Positions 7,361 to 16,446 of a DNA stretch of 64,000 bases are shown here, one piece after another (the first letter of the stretch is position 1; each line of letters starts with the position of its first letter). The stretch covers positions 1 through 64,000 of the forward strand of contig JBJTTJ010000163.1 in NCBI GenBank assembly GCA_046080125.1, read 5' to 3'. Under the pieces are notes generated by a model. It was not told the DNA's origin. It saw only the letters and a list, made by a program, of their open reading frames with translations, and ran no database searches. The translations under genes were made by a program, and so were the position numbers. This DNA comes from Cuspidothrix sp046080125 (GTDB lineage Bacteria > Cyanobacteriota > Cyanobacteriia > Cyanobacteriales > Nostocaceae).

Positions 7361-8905
7361 TTAAGAGAACTTTGTTAGGAAACTTAATAATTGTTTGGTT
7401 CTGGGTGTGAGTAAAGTCTTGCGATAAGCATCTGCGGCTTTTTTTATTGCTTCTGCTTGGGTAGGATAAGGATGAATTACACTACTAAGTTTACTTAAAC
7501 CAATATTGTTAACAATAGCTGTGGTAATTTCGGAAATCATGTCCCCTGCATGATAAGCGACTATAGTGGCACCAAGAATTTGATCTGATCCTTTTTTGTG
7601 ATGAATCTTTAAAAAACCAGATTCTTCTTGATCTGCGATCGCTCGATCTACACTTTGAAAAGGAATCTTAATAGTTTCTATCTTTATACCCAATTGTTGG
7701 GCTTGATTTTCATATATTCCCACATGAGCAATTTCTGGACTAGTATATGTCACCCAAGGCATCACCAAACTACTTAGTTTAGATCGTCCCCAACCAAAAG
7801 GAGAAAACAAAGTATTTTTAATCACAATTCGTGCCGCAGCATCCGCCGCATGAGTAAATTTCCAGTTCATGCAGATATCACCGGCAGCGTAAATTTTAGG
7901 ATTTGTAGTTTGCAAATAATCATTAACTTTTACACCCAAAGTTTGATCATATTCTACACCCACCACTTCTAAATTCAAATTTTCCACATTAGGGACACGT
8001 CCTGTACCAACTAAGATATCATCTACTGTTATAGAGTTGCGATCGCCATTTACAGAGAAATATAATCGCTTTCCTTCCGTAACTGTCACCACTTCTTCTA
8101 ACTGACAATTCAATACTAAACCAATACCTTCCTCAATGAAAACTTTTTGTAAAATTTCTGCCGCTTCTGTATCTTCCCGATTTAAAATATGAGAACTATT
8201 ATGAAACAATGTCACCTCACAACCCAAACGTTGAAATGTCTGCGCCAATTCACAACCAATAGGACCGCCACCAATCACTGCCAATTTTTGTGGTTTTCGA
8301 GTCAGAGAAAAAACAGTTTCATTAGTTAAATAACCGGCTGCTTCAATGCCGCGAATTTTTGGTTTAATTGCCCTAGCACCAGTAGCAATTACAGCTTTTT
8401 TAAACTTTAAAGTTTGATCAGCAACTTCTACAGTATTATTGCTTGTAAATTTACCATCACCTAAAAATACGTCAATTCCTAAATTTTTAAATCTTTCCAC
8501 TGAATCATGATGACTAATACCGGCCCTAATCCGGCGCATTCTTTCCATAACTGTGGCAAAATCAACATCAAGTTGGGAAATATTAATACCTAAATCTCTA
8601 GCTTTTTTAATTTCCTCGACCACACGGGAAGAACGAATCAGACATTTAGAAGGGATACAACCCACATTTAAACAATCTCCTCCCATGAGATGTTTTTCAA
8701 TTAATGCTATTTTCAAACCCAATTCTAAACCAGCAACACCGGCAGCAACAACTAAACCCGCAGTTCCCGCACCAATTACTACCAAATCATAATCATCAGC
8801 AGCTTGAGGATTTATCCAATTATCTGGATGAACATTTTTTAGTAGTTTTTGATTATACTCATCCATCGGAGGAATTGTAACTCTGTTAAATTCTGAATTT
8901 GACAT
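7361..8905 (-). CDS. MerA-like flavoprotein disulfide oxidoreductase
   Basis: A 514-residue FAD/NAD(P)-disulfide oxidoreductase. The FAD motif GAGTAG is at 45-50, the redox pair is CLNVGC (Cys78/Cys83), the second nucleotide site is VIGGGPIGCELAQ, and AAGDICMNWKFTHAA binds FAD. Near the C-terminus, HPYPTQAEA has Tyr where lipoamide dehydrogenases have the active-site His, as in mercuric reductases. However, the N-terminal metal-binding domain and the C-terminal vicinal cysteines of true MerA are both missing, so mercury reduction is doubtful. It is downstream of two VTT membrane proteins on the same strand, an association I recall from other cyanobacteria. The substrate is unknown. Confidence 0.85.
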   Translation of the reverse strand: MSNSEFNRVTIPPMDEYNQKLLKNVHPDNWINPQAADDYDLVVIGAGTAGLVVAAGVAGLELGLKIALIEKHLMGGDCLNVGCIPSKCLIRSSRVVEEIKKARDLGINISQLDVDFATVMERMRRIRAGISHHDSVERFKNLGIDVFLGDGKFTSNNTVEVADQTLKFKKAVIATGARAIKPKIRGIEAAGYLTNETVFSLTRKPQKLAVIGGGPIGCELAQTFQRLGCEVTLFHNSSHILNREDTEAAEILQKVFIEEGIGLVLNCQLEEVVTVTEGKRLYFSVNGDRNSITVDDILVGTGRVPNVENLNLEVVGVEYDQTLGVKVNDYLQTTNPKIYAAGDICMNWKFTHAADAAARIVIKNTLFSPFGWGRSKLSSLVMPWVTYTSPEIAHVGIYENQAQQLGIKIETIKIPFQSVDRAIADQEESGFLKIHHKKGSDQILGATIVAYHAGDMISEITTAIVNNIGLSKLSSVIHPYPTQAEAIKKAADAYRKTLLTPRTKQLLSFLTKFS

Positions 8906-8970
8906 TTATTTGCTTTATTCCCTAAACAATTTTTAACGCCACTCTATATCATAATTAGGAAAATATCAGG

Positions 8971-9621
8971 TTATGAAATTTCGTCTTCCAAAGCTTTTTT
9001 AGCTATCTTAGTGATATAAATTGTCATCACAATTGTGGCTATCAAACCAATAATTTTTATTACCCAATCCACTATCATATTATCAAGTTTACTTTCACTA
9101 CCAATGAAAGCTAAATTCCCGGCTAAAGATCCAATATAAACATACATAATTGTACCAGGAATCATTCCTACTGAACCGAGAAAATAATCTTTAAGAGGAA
9201 CAGCAGTAATTCCCAAAGCATAATTTAAGAGATTAAAGGGAAAGATGGGAGAAAGTCGAGTTAATAATACAATCTTTAAACCTTCTTTACCAACTGCTTT
9301 ATCAATAGCTGCAAATTTTTTGTTGTCAGATATTTTCTTTATTACCCAGTCTCTAGCTAAATAACGTCCTACCAAAAATGCTGCTGTAGCACCCAAGGTA
9401 GCACCAATAAAGACATATAAAGAACCCAAAATCACACCAAAAATTACACCAGCACCCAAGGTCAGAATTGAACCTGGTAAAAAAGCCACAGTAGCAATAA
9501 CATAGATGCCAATAAATGCTATTCCTCCTAAACCACCAAGGCCATTAATCCACTGTAGAGCACTTTGTAATAATCCTTGGGTATTGAGTGAAAATATGTT
9601 CATAGGTTCCGATTCCTGCAC
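8971..9621 (-). CDS. TVP38/TMEM64 (VTT domain) membrane protein, copy A
   Basis: A 216-residue integral membrane protein of the DedA-like VTT superfamily. It has four or five hydrophobic segments and the conserved GSILTLGAGVIFGVILGSLYV, VLLTRLSPIFPFNLLNYALG and GTIMYVYIGSLAG blocks. Family members are implicated in lipid or undecaprenyl-phosphate handling, and bacterial YdjX/YdjZ types are poorly defined. Starts at residue 1 or at Met7 (MNIFSL, base 9603) are both possible. It is followed by the MerA-like gene and preceded, 73 bases upstream, by a close paralogue, so the pair looks like a tandem duplication within one operon. Confidence 0.9.
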   Translation of the reverse strand: MQESEPMNIFSLNTQGLLQSALQWINGLGGLGGIAFIGIYVIATVAFLPGSILTLGAGVIFGVILGSLYVFIGATLGATAAFLVGRYLARDWVIKKISDNKKFAAIDKAVGKEGLKIVLLTRLSPIFPFNLLNYALGITAVPLKDYFLGSVGMIPGTIMYVYIGSLAGNLAFIGSESKLDNMIVDWVIKIIGLIATIVMTIYITKIAKKALEDEIS

Positions 9622-9694
9622 TACAGCAAAATATATTTCTGATCATAATATCATAACTATCAATATACACAATAGGAAAAAAATCTAAAAATTC

Positions 9695-10429
9695 TTAATA
9701 TTCATAATCCTGATCTTGCTGATTATCAGTAAGTTCTACTTTTTTGGATAAAGCTTTTTGGGATATTTTTGTAATGTAAATAGTTGTCAAAATAGTTGCT
9801 GTTAGTCCAGTTAATTGCATGATAAATTTCCAAATTTGTACTTCTGTAGAAATTAATTGATTAGATGTAGTAATCATGGTAATATTTACAGCTAAAGAAC
9901 CCACATAAACATACATTATTGTACCTGGTAAAATACCCAAAGAACCTAAAATATAATCTCTAATAGAAATCTGTGTAACTCCAAAGCCATAATTTAATAA
10001 ATTGAAAGGAAAGATAGGAGATAACCGAGTTAATAAGACGATTTTCCATCCTTCCTTTGCAACTGCTTGATCAATTAGTTTGAATTTAGGATATTTTTCT
10101 AATTGTTTATACACCCAATTTCGTGATAGATAACGTCCGATTAGAAAAGATAATATTGCCCCTGATAAAGCAGCAATTAATACGTATATAGAACCCCATA
10201 ATAACCCAAATAAATAACCACCTTGGAGAGTAAGTAAAGAACCAGGAATAAATAGTAATGTTCCTAAATTATAGATAAAAATAAATGTGATTGGACTAAT
10301 ATTGACTGGATTATTAAAAATTGTCGAAATATCAATTACTCTTATTATATTTACTAAAATAATTAACAAGCATACCAATAATAATGTTTTGATTTTTTGG
10401 TTAAATGGCAATTTATAATTAGGTAGCAT
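9695..10429 (-). CDS. TVP38/TMEM64 (VTT domain) membrane protein, copy B
   Basis: A 244-residue paralogue of the next gene. It has an N-terminal membrane helix (about 15-31) and the same core blocks: GSLLTLQGGYLFGLLWGSIYV, VLLTRLSPIFPFNLLNYGFG and GTIMYVYVGSLAV. It has a longer polar C-terminus (KKVELTDNQQDQDYEY) than copy A. The two probably arose by duplication and may form hetero-oligomers (inference). It lies 82 bases after the glycosyltransferase on the same strand. The transported molecule is unknown. Confidence 0.9.
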   Translation of the reverse strand: MLPNYKLPFNQKIKTLLLVCLLIILVNIIRVIDISTIFNNPVNISPITFIFIYNLGTLLFIPGSLLTLQGGYLFGLLWGSIYVLIAALSGAILSFLIGRYLSRNWVYKQLEKYPKFKLIDQAVAKEGWKIVLLTRLSPIFPFNLLNYGFGVTQISIRDYILGSLGILPGTIMYVYVGSLAVNITMITTSNQLISTEVQIWKFIMQLTGLTATILTTIYITKISQKALSKKVELTDNQQDQDYEY

Positions 10430-10511
10430 AGGGTTAACCTAAATTTCTAGCTATGAGCATCATTTAATATCATTTATTATAGACTATTTTTGTAAAAATC
10501 AGGTTAAAATT

Positions 10512-11225
10512 CTATGACTTCCTCTGCCGATACCAATTACAAATTCGATTTGGAGAAACACCCAGTAAGTAAGCGATGACAACAATTTGATTTAAAATCG
10601 TAGTGTGGAAAATTCCTTTTTTTAACCATCTACGAGGAGAGGTAATAACAGGTGCAGATAATAGATAAATTTTTCCCAATGATTTTAACTTCCTGATCAG
10701 TTCAAAATCTTCCATAATTGGCATTTGGGGGAAATAACCAACTTGTTGAAATACGTCTTTGGTGAGAAAAATAGCTTGATCACCATAGGGCATTTGCCAA
10801 AGATGCGATCGCCATTTTACACCAAATTCCACCAAACGTAAACCCCAATTAGGTGCATTGATATACAAAGCAAACGCACCAGCAACAATTCCCGGTTTTG
10901 CTAATGTCCTGTGCACCATCACATCAAACCCCTTTGGTAAAAGAGTATCACCATGAAGAAATAGCAGAATTTCCCCACTAGCAACCATAGCACCCGCATT
11001 CATTTGATTAGCACGTCCTGGAGAAGCAACAATAACTTTCACATCTAAAGATTTAGCTATTAACAAAGTTTCATCTACCGAACCACCGTCAACTACAATT
11101 ATTTCTATATCATTACTATACCGGATACTATTAACTACTGCTTTGATATTACTAGCTTCATTGAGAGTGGGAATAATAATAGAAATTGAGTGCTTGGTAA
11201 TATTTTGATCCATAATTTCCGACAT
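10512..11225 (-). CDS. TIGR04283-type glycosyltransferase (arsenosugar type)
   Basis: A 237-residue GT-A family 2 glycosyltransferase: IIIPTLNEASNI at the N-terminus, VDGGSVDET, GRANQMNAGA and LLFLHGDTLLP (acidic metal site), and MEDFELIRKLK (catalytic region). These match the small group called rSAM/selenodomain-associated transferase 2, now often named arsenosugar glycosyltransferase. It would attach or process a sugar on an adenosyl-derived arsenical made by ArsS. A C-terminal hydrophobic stretch (IVVIAYLLGVS) may touch the membrane. It lies upstream of the two VTT proteins and the MerA-like enzyme on the same strand, 22 bases after the small membrane protein. The substrate is inferred from the family only. 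Confidence 0.82.
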   Translation of the reverse strand: MSEIMDQNITKHSISIIIPTLNEASNIKAVVNSIRYSNDIEIIVVDGGSVDETLLIAKSLDVKVIVASPGRANQMNAGAMVASGEILLFLHGDTLLPKGFDVMVHRTLAKPGIVAGAFALYINAPNWGLRLVEFGVKWRSHLWQMPYGDQAIFLTKDVFQQVGYFPQMPIMEDFELIRKLKSLGKIYLLSAPVITSPRRWLKKGIFHTTILNQIVVIAYLLGVSPNRICNWYRQRKS

Positions 11226-11247
11226 TGTTACAAAAACTGCATGGAAA

Positions 11248-11484
11248 TCAAGAACGTTTTTCTAAATGATCTAAAACACCATTGCGAATCATTAATTGTG
11301 GCCAAATTAGTAAAAAGAATCCCATCCAAATTAATAGAGGAATAGCTACTAAAATCGTCAACCAAACAATTTTAAATATTAACCAGATACCACTAACCAA
11401 TGTTACTCCAGTCAGGACAACTGACCAAGGTTGACACCACCAAGGTTTATATTTCCAAGGACTAATTGTTTGTTGTTCAGACAT
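11248..11484 (-). CDS. Small two-helix membrane protein (DUF6737-like)
   Basis: A 78-residue protein with the Trp-rich start SPWKYKPWWCQPWSVV and two adjacent hydrophobic segments (about 21-42 and 44-65), ending with a polar tail. The N-terminal motif is familiar from conserved small cyanobacterial proteins annotated as DUF6737. No function is known. It is the first gene of the leftward run to recR and is separated from the glycosyltransferase by 22 bases. Confidence 0.75.
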   Translation of the reverse strand: MSEQQTISPWKYKPWWCQPWSVVLTGVTLVSGIWLIFKIVWLTILVAIPLLIWMGFFLLIWPQLMIRNGVLDHLEKRS

Positions 11485-11726
11485 TTTTAAAAAGTTGATG
11501 TTATTGTGGGGAACAGAGTAAAAGTTTTTATGTATCTGGTTTTCAGATCAATTTGTGCATCCTACAGCATATTTCGAACGAGTGTACAAACTGAAATCAT
11601 AAAACCCTTGTGGAACAGGCTATCTCATAACTTAGGAAACTGCTGTATTCAACTGCATACCGCTATATCAATGCAGTAGTAAAAAGGTTAATAGGGAAAC
11701 CAGTAAAAACAATCTTTATGGAAAAC

Positions 11727-12212
11727 TTACCTACCATCAGGATTCCATTTATCTACAGGGATATATTGATTTTCCACTATATCTAAAGCTTGAACTTGTC
11801 CGTTAGGACTCAACACCCGAAACCAATAAATCGTACTGGTACTTTGATCAGAATGATTCTCAAATACTCTCACGACATAGTAAGGTGAGTCAATAGTAGG
11901 AGAACTATCAACCACTGATGCAACTCGGATAGATCCCCTAGATAATCTTTGAATTTCCCCAGCTTTCCGTCTTACTTGTGGTAAGTTCTGGACTAATTCC
12001 AGTGCTTTATTTGCGTCTAGTATAGAAGTAGCCTGAGAAGCTTGTACAAACACCATATTATTTGTCTGAGGGAACAAGTGAGCAGAAACTAATCTCTTAT
12101 GACCCCGATCTTGAAACCTCTGATCAGTAGTAGAATGTGCTAATAACACCACAACTAATGAAGCCAGTAAAGGGTAATAGGCGAACTTTTGAGTTGAGTT
12201 ACCTCTAAGCAT
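11727..12212 (-). CDS. Conserved hypothetical exported protein
   Basis: A 161-residue protein I do not recognise. It has an N-terminal hydrophobic segment (about residues 12-25, YYPLLASLVVVLLAH) after a short basic start, so it is probably exported or membrane-anchored. The rest is soluble. The C-terminal half, YYVVRVFENHSDQSTSTIYWFRV, resembles a small mixed alpha/beta ligand-binding fold, but I assign no domain. It stands alone, with 145 bases to RidA and a 242-base spacer to the small membrane gene. Confidence 0.7.
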   Translation of the reverse strand: MLRGNSTQKFAYYPLLASLVVVLLAHSTTDQRFQDRGHKRLVSAHLFPQTNNMVFVQASQATSILDANKALELVQNLPQVRRKAGEIQRLSRGSIRVASVVDSSPTIDSPYYVVRVFENHSDQSTSTIYWFRVLSPNGQVQALDIVENQYIPVDKWNPDGR

Positions 12213-12357
12213 TTACACTTACTCCTTTGCTCCTTAACGATCTCCCTAAATCATTATATCATCACTGATCCCCATATTTGCCCAAACTCTAAAAAAATTA
12301 TTTCACGAATCAAGCATTATATAGGTGATGAATATTGTATTTTTACCAGGTGTCTAT

Positions 12358-12753
12358 TTAATCGTTAATCACTGCGATACATTCAATTTCTACCAGCACA
12401 TTTTTAGGTAAACGAGAAACCTCCACGCAAGCACGCGCGGGGGCTGTATCTTCAGAAAAATATTTTGCATAAACCGCATTAACAGCAGCAAAATCATTCA
12501 TATCAGCTAAAAACACGCCTGTTTTGACCACATCAGCAAATGTAGCACCTGCTTTCGTCAGAATAGCTTCAATATTTCTCATTACCTGTTCCGTCTGTTT
12601 GGTGACATCATCGGTGTAAATAACATCGCCCAAAAGAGGATCTATGGCAATTTGTCCAGCTACAAACAACATTTGACCAGAAGCCCGAATGGCTTGATTA
12701 TATGGTCCAACTGGTGCAGGTGCTTTATCGGTACGGATTACTTCACGAGTCAT
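12358..12753 (-). CDS. ridA: RidA family enamine/imine deaminase
   Basis: A 131-residue RidA (YjgF/YER057c/UK114) protein of normal length. The signature blocks are APVGPYNQAI, LFVAGQIAID, NIEAILTKAG and ARACVEVSRLPKN, with the catalytic Arg in the last, followed by VEIECIAVI. It hydrolyses reactive 2-aminoacrylate and related imines released by PLP enzymes, and forms trimers in the cytoplasm. Single gene, no clear operon. Confidence 0.95.
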   Translation of the reverse strand: MTREVIRTDKAPAPVGPYNQAIRASGQMLFVAGQIAIDPLLGDVIYTDDVTKQTEQVMRNIEAILTKAGATFADVVKTGVFLADMNDFAAVNAVYAKYFSEDTAPARACVEVSRLPKNVLVEIECIAVIND

Positions 12754-13150
12754 GGATATATCTTTTGCTAATGGTGTTTCTGACTTACCTGCAATCTTAG
12801 ACTACTCCCTACGTAGTAAGATTGTCAAGATATTTGGCAGTATATAACTCAAGGTGCTTAAAATTACTGATATTTCCATTAGATCAGCATTTTTCAATTC
12901 ACTCTTTCATACTTCATTAGACCTGTCCGAAAATTAAATATGCGTTTTCTACAACCCTTTAATTCAATAATGATATCAACAGTAGGTACAGGATTTCTGT
13001 AAGTCATACAATTAAGTGTTAATAATCTTCTCAATTCTTCACTTTTGTTTCTATTTCTTCACAAAATACAACAGTCAAGACTGACTATGCCATGATAAAT
13101 TCAATGCGTGCCTTATAAACAATTACTTTTTCCTGTATATCGAGTTAAGT
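12754..13150. other. Intergenic region upstream of ridA and malQ
   Basis: A 397-base divergent spacer between ridA and malQ. It must hold both promoters but I cannot place them with confidence. It includes the 45-base dispersed repeat at 12915-12959. No small gene or RNA is recognised. Confidence 0.6.
12915..12959. repeat. 45-base dispersed repeat, copy 1
   Basis: A 45-base segment containing TGTCCGAAAATTAAAT and GCGTTTTCTA matches 36916-36960 at about 42 of 45 positions, in the same orientation. The other copy runs into a large inverted repeat. Probably the end of a small mobile element. Confidence 0.85.
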
Positions 13151-14656
13151 ATGCCTTTTCCTAGATCAAGTGGTATTTTACTTCATCCTAGTTCCTTCCC
13201 CAGTCGTTTTGGTATTGGGGATTTGGGTTTAGAAGCTTATCGCTTTATTGATTTTCTCAAACAAAGTCACCAGCAATACTGGCAAGTATTACCCCTTGGC
13301 CCCACTGGTTACGGTAATTCTCCCTATATGTGCTACTCCGCAATGGCGGGAAATTACTTTTTAATTAGTCCCGACAAATTGTTAGAGGAGGGTTTATTAA
13401 CTCCGGCAGATTTAGCTGATTTACCAGATTTTCCCGCCTATAAGGTAGATTTTGATGAAGTTCTTCCGGTTAAGGTCAATCTACTTATTAAAGCTTGTGA
13501 AGATTTCAAAACTAAGGCCAATTCAACTCAGAAGGAAGCTTTTGCTAATTTTTGTGCTGATAAAGGCTATTGGTTAAATAATTATGCCCTATTTATGGCA
13601 ATTAAAGATGCCGAAAATGGTGAAAGTTGGCATAATTGGCGGACAGAACTAGCCAAGCGCGAACCAGCCGCTTTAGCCAAGATGGAACAGGAGTTAAAAG
13701 AGGAGATTTTTTATTACAAATTTGTCCAATATGAGTTTTTCCGCCAGTGGACAGAACTGAAAGAATATGCTAATGAAAACGGTATAGATATTATTGGTGA
13801 TATCCCTATTTATGTATCCCATGATAGTGCTGATGTCTGGGCGAATCCTGAAATTTTTGCCCTAGATGAGGAAACGGGGGCAGCAGCTTTAATGGCGGGA
13901 GTACCACCGGATTATTTTAGTGCCACCGGTCAATTATGGGGAAATCCGGTTTATAACTGGGAAGAATTGCAAAAACAAGACTTTAAATGGTGGATATTAC
14001 GTTTTGAAGCGATGCTGGACTATGTAGATATAATCCGCATTGATCATTTCCGAGGCTTTGAGGCTTATTGGGCTGTACCCCAAGGTGAAGAAACCGCTAT
14101 CAATGGTGAATGGGTTGAAGCTCCGGGTGTCGAGTTGTTTGAAAGTATTAAAAAGCGGTTAGGTAAGTTGCCCGTTTTAGCGGAAGATTTGGGGATTATT
14201 ACTCCAGAGGTGGAGGCACTACGAGATCAGTTTGAGTTTCCGGGGATGAAGGTATTGCAATTTGGTTTTGGTTCTGATCCCGCTAATCCCTTTTTACCTT
14301 TTAACTACACTCGTAATGCTGTAGTTTATACAGGAACTCACGACAATGATACGACCGTAGGCTGGTTTGATGCTGCAAATGATTACGAAAAGCAAAATTT
14401 ATTGTTGTATTTGGGCTGTATCAGTCCTGACGGTATAAACTGGGATTTAATTAGATTGGCTTTGAGTTCTATTGCCAATCAAGCGATTATTCCTTTACAG
14501 GATGTATTAGGGTTGGGGAATGAGGCCAGGATGAATTTTCCCGGTACGGCGGAGGGGAATTGGGGTTGGCGTTACCAATCTGGTGTGTTAACACAGGAAT
14601 TAGGCGATCGCCTAAAAACCCTCACCATCCTTTGCGGACGCAATTATGGAGGATAG
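13151..14656 (+). CDS. malQ: 4-alpha-glucanotransferase MalQ
   Basis: A 501-residue GH77 amylomaltase that moves alpha-1,4-glucan segments between chains, working in glycogen turnover. It begins with PRSSGILLHPSSFPSRFGIGDLG, typical of the family. The catalytic blocks are IRIDHFRGFEAYWAVP (nucleophile Asp), VLAEDLGIITPEV (acid/base Glu) and TGTHDNDTTVGWF (transition-state Asp). The length matches plant and bacterial short-form enzymes. The ATG at 13151 opens the family's N-terminus directly; no strong Shine-Dalgarno sequence is visible. Its end converges on the RodZ-like gene, with a heptamer repeat between. Confidence 0.96.
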   Translation: MPFPRSSGILLHPSSFPSRFGIGDLGLEAYRFIDFLKQSHQQYWQVLPLGPTGYGNSPYMCYSAMAGNYFLISPDKLLEEGLLTPADLADLPDFPAYKVDFDEVLPVKVNLLIKACEDFKTKANSTQKEAFANFCADKGYWLNNYALFMAIKDAENGESWHNWRTELAKREPAALAKMEQELKEEIFYYKFVQYEFFRQWTELKEYANENGIDIIGDIPIYVSHDSADVWANPEIFALDEETGAAALMAGVPPDYFSATGQLWGNPVYNWEELQKQDFKWWILRFEAMLDYVDIIRIDHFRGFEAYWAVPQGEETAINGEWVEAPGVELFESIKKRLGKLPVLAEDLGIITPEVEALRDQFEFPGMKVLQFGFGSDPANPFLPFNYTRNAVVYTGTHDNDTTVGWFDAANDYEKQNLLLYLGCISPDGINWDLIRLALSSIANQAIIPLQDVLGLGNEARMNFPGTAEGNWGWRYQSGVLTQELGDRLKTLTILCGRNYGG

Positions 14657-14697
14657 CCACAGGGGCGGGGAGTAGAGGAGATGAATAGGGATCTAAA

Positions 14698-14725
14698 CTC
14701 TTACCTCTTACCTCTTACCTCTTGC
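14698..14725. repeat. Heptamer tandem repeat (CTCTTAC), 4 units
   Basis: Three exact CTCTTAC units and one CTCTTGC lie in the 82-base spacer between the convergent malQ and rodZ-like genes. This is a third heptamer family in the window. Confidence 0.85.
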
Positions 14726-14738
14726 CCATGAACTCCTC

Positions 14739-15515
14739 CTATGAGCCTGGTCTAGCAGCAATTCTGATTTCTTCAGGTTTGCCAATTTCTCCCATTTCCT
14801 TTGCTTTCTGGCGGTTGACACTCATTAATACAACACCTGCATTATTAGTTTTGACTGTTAGTTGCTGGTTGGCTTGCCAACTACGACTAGTTCCCTCCGG
14901 TAAAACTCCTTCAAAGGCGGTCTTACCGTCTGTCACTACGCTAATCCAGGAAGAGGCTTTTAAAGTAACACCAACTTGTACGGATTGACTATTTTGACTA
15001 CTGATTAATGTATTATTAGCTACTTTCTGCTCCGTGGGTTTTAGTTCTGAATTTGGTTGGGTTTGGCGATTACTAACCTGCAATGAGGAAGGATTCAATA
15101 AATGAGATAATCCATTCACAGAGGAAAAAATCACAAGAATGTAGAGGATGTAAAGATGAATAGGCCGTAACTGAGGAATAGATAGATGTTTAGGAGCGGA
15201 TGGAAAAAGGACGGATTGAGAACCAAGGGGAAAATGACTGGCAAATTCCACACCGTCGAGCCCCAAAACATCAGCAAATTGTCTAATTAACCCCTGAATA
15301 TAAATGGGTTCTGGTAAGTCAGCTAAATTCCCTTCTTCAATGGCTTGCAAAAGTCGTCGGGGGATTCTGGTTAATAACACTAATTCATCAAGAGTGAGAT
15401 CTTGTTCTTGCCTGGTCCGAGCTAGTTGTGTGCCAAGTTGTAGCAACTTCTCGCTTTGATATTCCTGGATAGAAGGTTTGATTGGCTGTTCATCCTTCTT
15501 GCTGAACCATTTCAT
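14739..15515 (-). CDS. RodZ-like helix-turn-helix membrane protein
   Basis: A 258-residue protein laid out like RodZ: a Cro/Xre-type helix-turn-helix (about 25-95; LARTRQEQDLTLDELVLLTRI and RRLLQAIEEGN), a single membrane helix (about 118-138), a Ser/Gln-rich linker, and an outer beta-rich domain (DUF4115-like, about 175-240; VTLKASSWISVVTDGKTAFEG). RodZ joins the MreB cytoskeleton to wall synthesis. In filamentous cyanobacteria such proteins may help cell shape, but that is inferred. It lies 16 bases upstream of no gene and 16 bases downstream of the pseudouridine synthase on the same strand, so the two are probably one operon. Confidence 0.8.
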   Translation of the reverse strand: MKWFSKKDEQPIKPSIQEYQSEKLLQLGTQLARTRQEQDLTLDELVLLTRIPRRLLQAIEEGNLADLPEPIYIQGLIRQFADVLGLDGVEFASHFPLGSQSVLFPSAPKHLSIPQLRPIHLYILYILVIFSSVNGLSHLLNPSSLQVSNRQTQPNSELKPTEQKVANNTLISSQNSQSVQVGVTLKASSWISVVTDGKTAFEGVLPEGTSRSWQANQQLTVKTNNAGVVLMSVNRQKAKEMGEIGKPEEIRIAARPGS

Positions 15516-15531
15516 GTTTTCCCTTTGCTCC

Positions 15532-16305
15532 TTAACTCGGCGTTGTCTTAATAGGTGTGCGATTTATCTGCTTGTTTAAAAAAATAATCTCATCGGGAGT
15601 GAGATGACGATATTTACCAACGGGTAAAAACGGTGTAGTTGAGGTTTTTAATTGAATTGAACCAATAGCGGTTCGATGTAGTTTAATAACTGGATATCCT
15701 AATTGTTCGGCAACACGGCGAATTTGGCGATTTCTTCCCTCCTGTAAAATGATTTTCAAACTGCTTTGATCTATAGAACCTTTTATTAAATGCACCTGAG
15801 CAGGTCTAGTGATTTTTCCTTCTAGAACTATACCCTGACTCCACATCTTCAGAACTTTGGTTGGAGGATATCCCTGAACAACGACATGATAGGTCTTGGA
15901 AATACTGTGACTGGGATGGGTAAGTGCATAAGTCAAGTTGCCATCATTAGTGAGAATTAATGCCCCGGTAGAATCTACATCTAGACGGCCTACTGGGTGA
16001 ATACCCAATCCTGTTTGCAGTTGTGATGGCAGCAAATCCAAAACTGTGGTTCTCCCCTGGGGATCATGACAAGTGGATACAACTCCTGCGGGTTTATGCA
16101 GCAATAAATATATTAAGGAAGGGCGTTTCTCTATTAATACAGGTTGACCATCAATAGCGATATGATCCTTCTGGGGATCAACTTTTTGACCCAAATTTGC
16201 CACGACCCCATTGACAAATACCCGTGACTGCCTAATCATTTCCTCAGCTTCACGGCGTGAAGCGATACCCCATTGAGCTAGAATTTTTTGTAACCTTGCC
16301 TCCAT
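15532..16305 (-). CDS. rluB: RsuA/RluB family pseudouridine synthase
   Basis: A 257-residue rRNA pseudouridine synthase with an N-terminal S4 RNA-binding domain (about 1-60; LQKILAQWGIASRREAEEMI) and a catalytic domain. The active-site loop is GRLDVDSTGALILTNDG, where Asp attacks the uridine. A second motif, LQEGRNRQIRRVAEQLGYPV, is also conserved. The family (RsuA/RluB/RluE/RluF) is clear. RluB is the commonest form in cyanobacteria, but the target base in rRNA cannot be read from the sequence. It is the first gene of a likely operon with the RodZ-like gene. Confidence 0.88.
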   Translation of the reverse strand: MEARLQKILAQWGIASRREAEEMIRQSRVFVNGVVANLGQKVDPQKDHIAIDGQPVLIEKRPSLIYLLLHKPAGVVSTCHDPQGRTTVLDLLPSQLQTGLGIHPVGRLDVDSTGALILTNDGNLTYALTHPSHSISKTYHVVVQGYPPTKVLKMWSQGIVLEGKITRPAQVHLIKGSIDQSSLKIILQEGRNRQIRRVAEQLGYPVIKLHRTAIGSIQLKTSTTPFLPVGKYRHLTPDEIIFLNKQINRTPIKTTPS

Positions 16306-16446
16306 CTGTATTTGTTAGTTTTATTGCTGAATACTTATAATACTGATCGTGGCACTTGGTCATTAACAAACTTCAGTGCTACAGTAAAGAACTGGTTAAG
16401 ATACTCAAGAATTGAGTATATTTACATTCCTACAAATCGTCGCAAA

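Noticed and set aside
16312..16446. Upstream extension of the DUF2993 gene
   Set aside because: It would begin seven bases from the divergent rluB start and adds 45 residues unlike the family.
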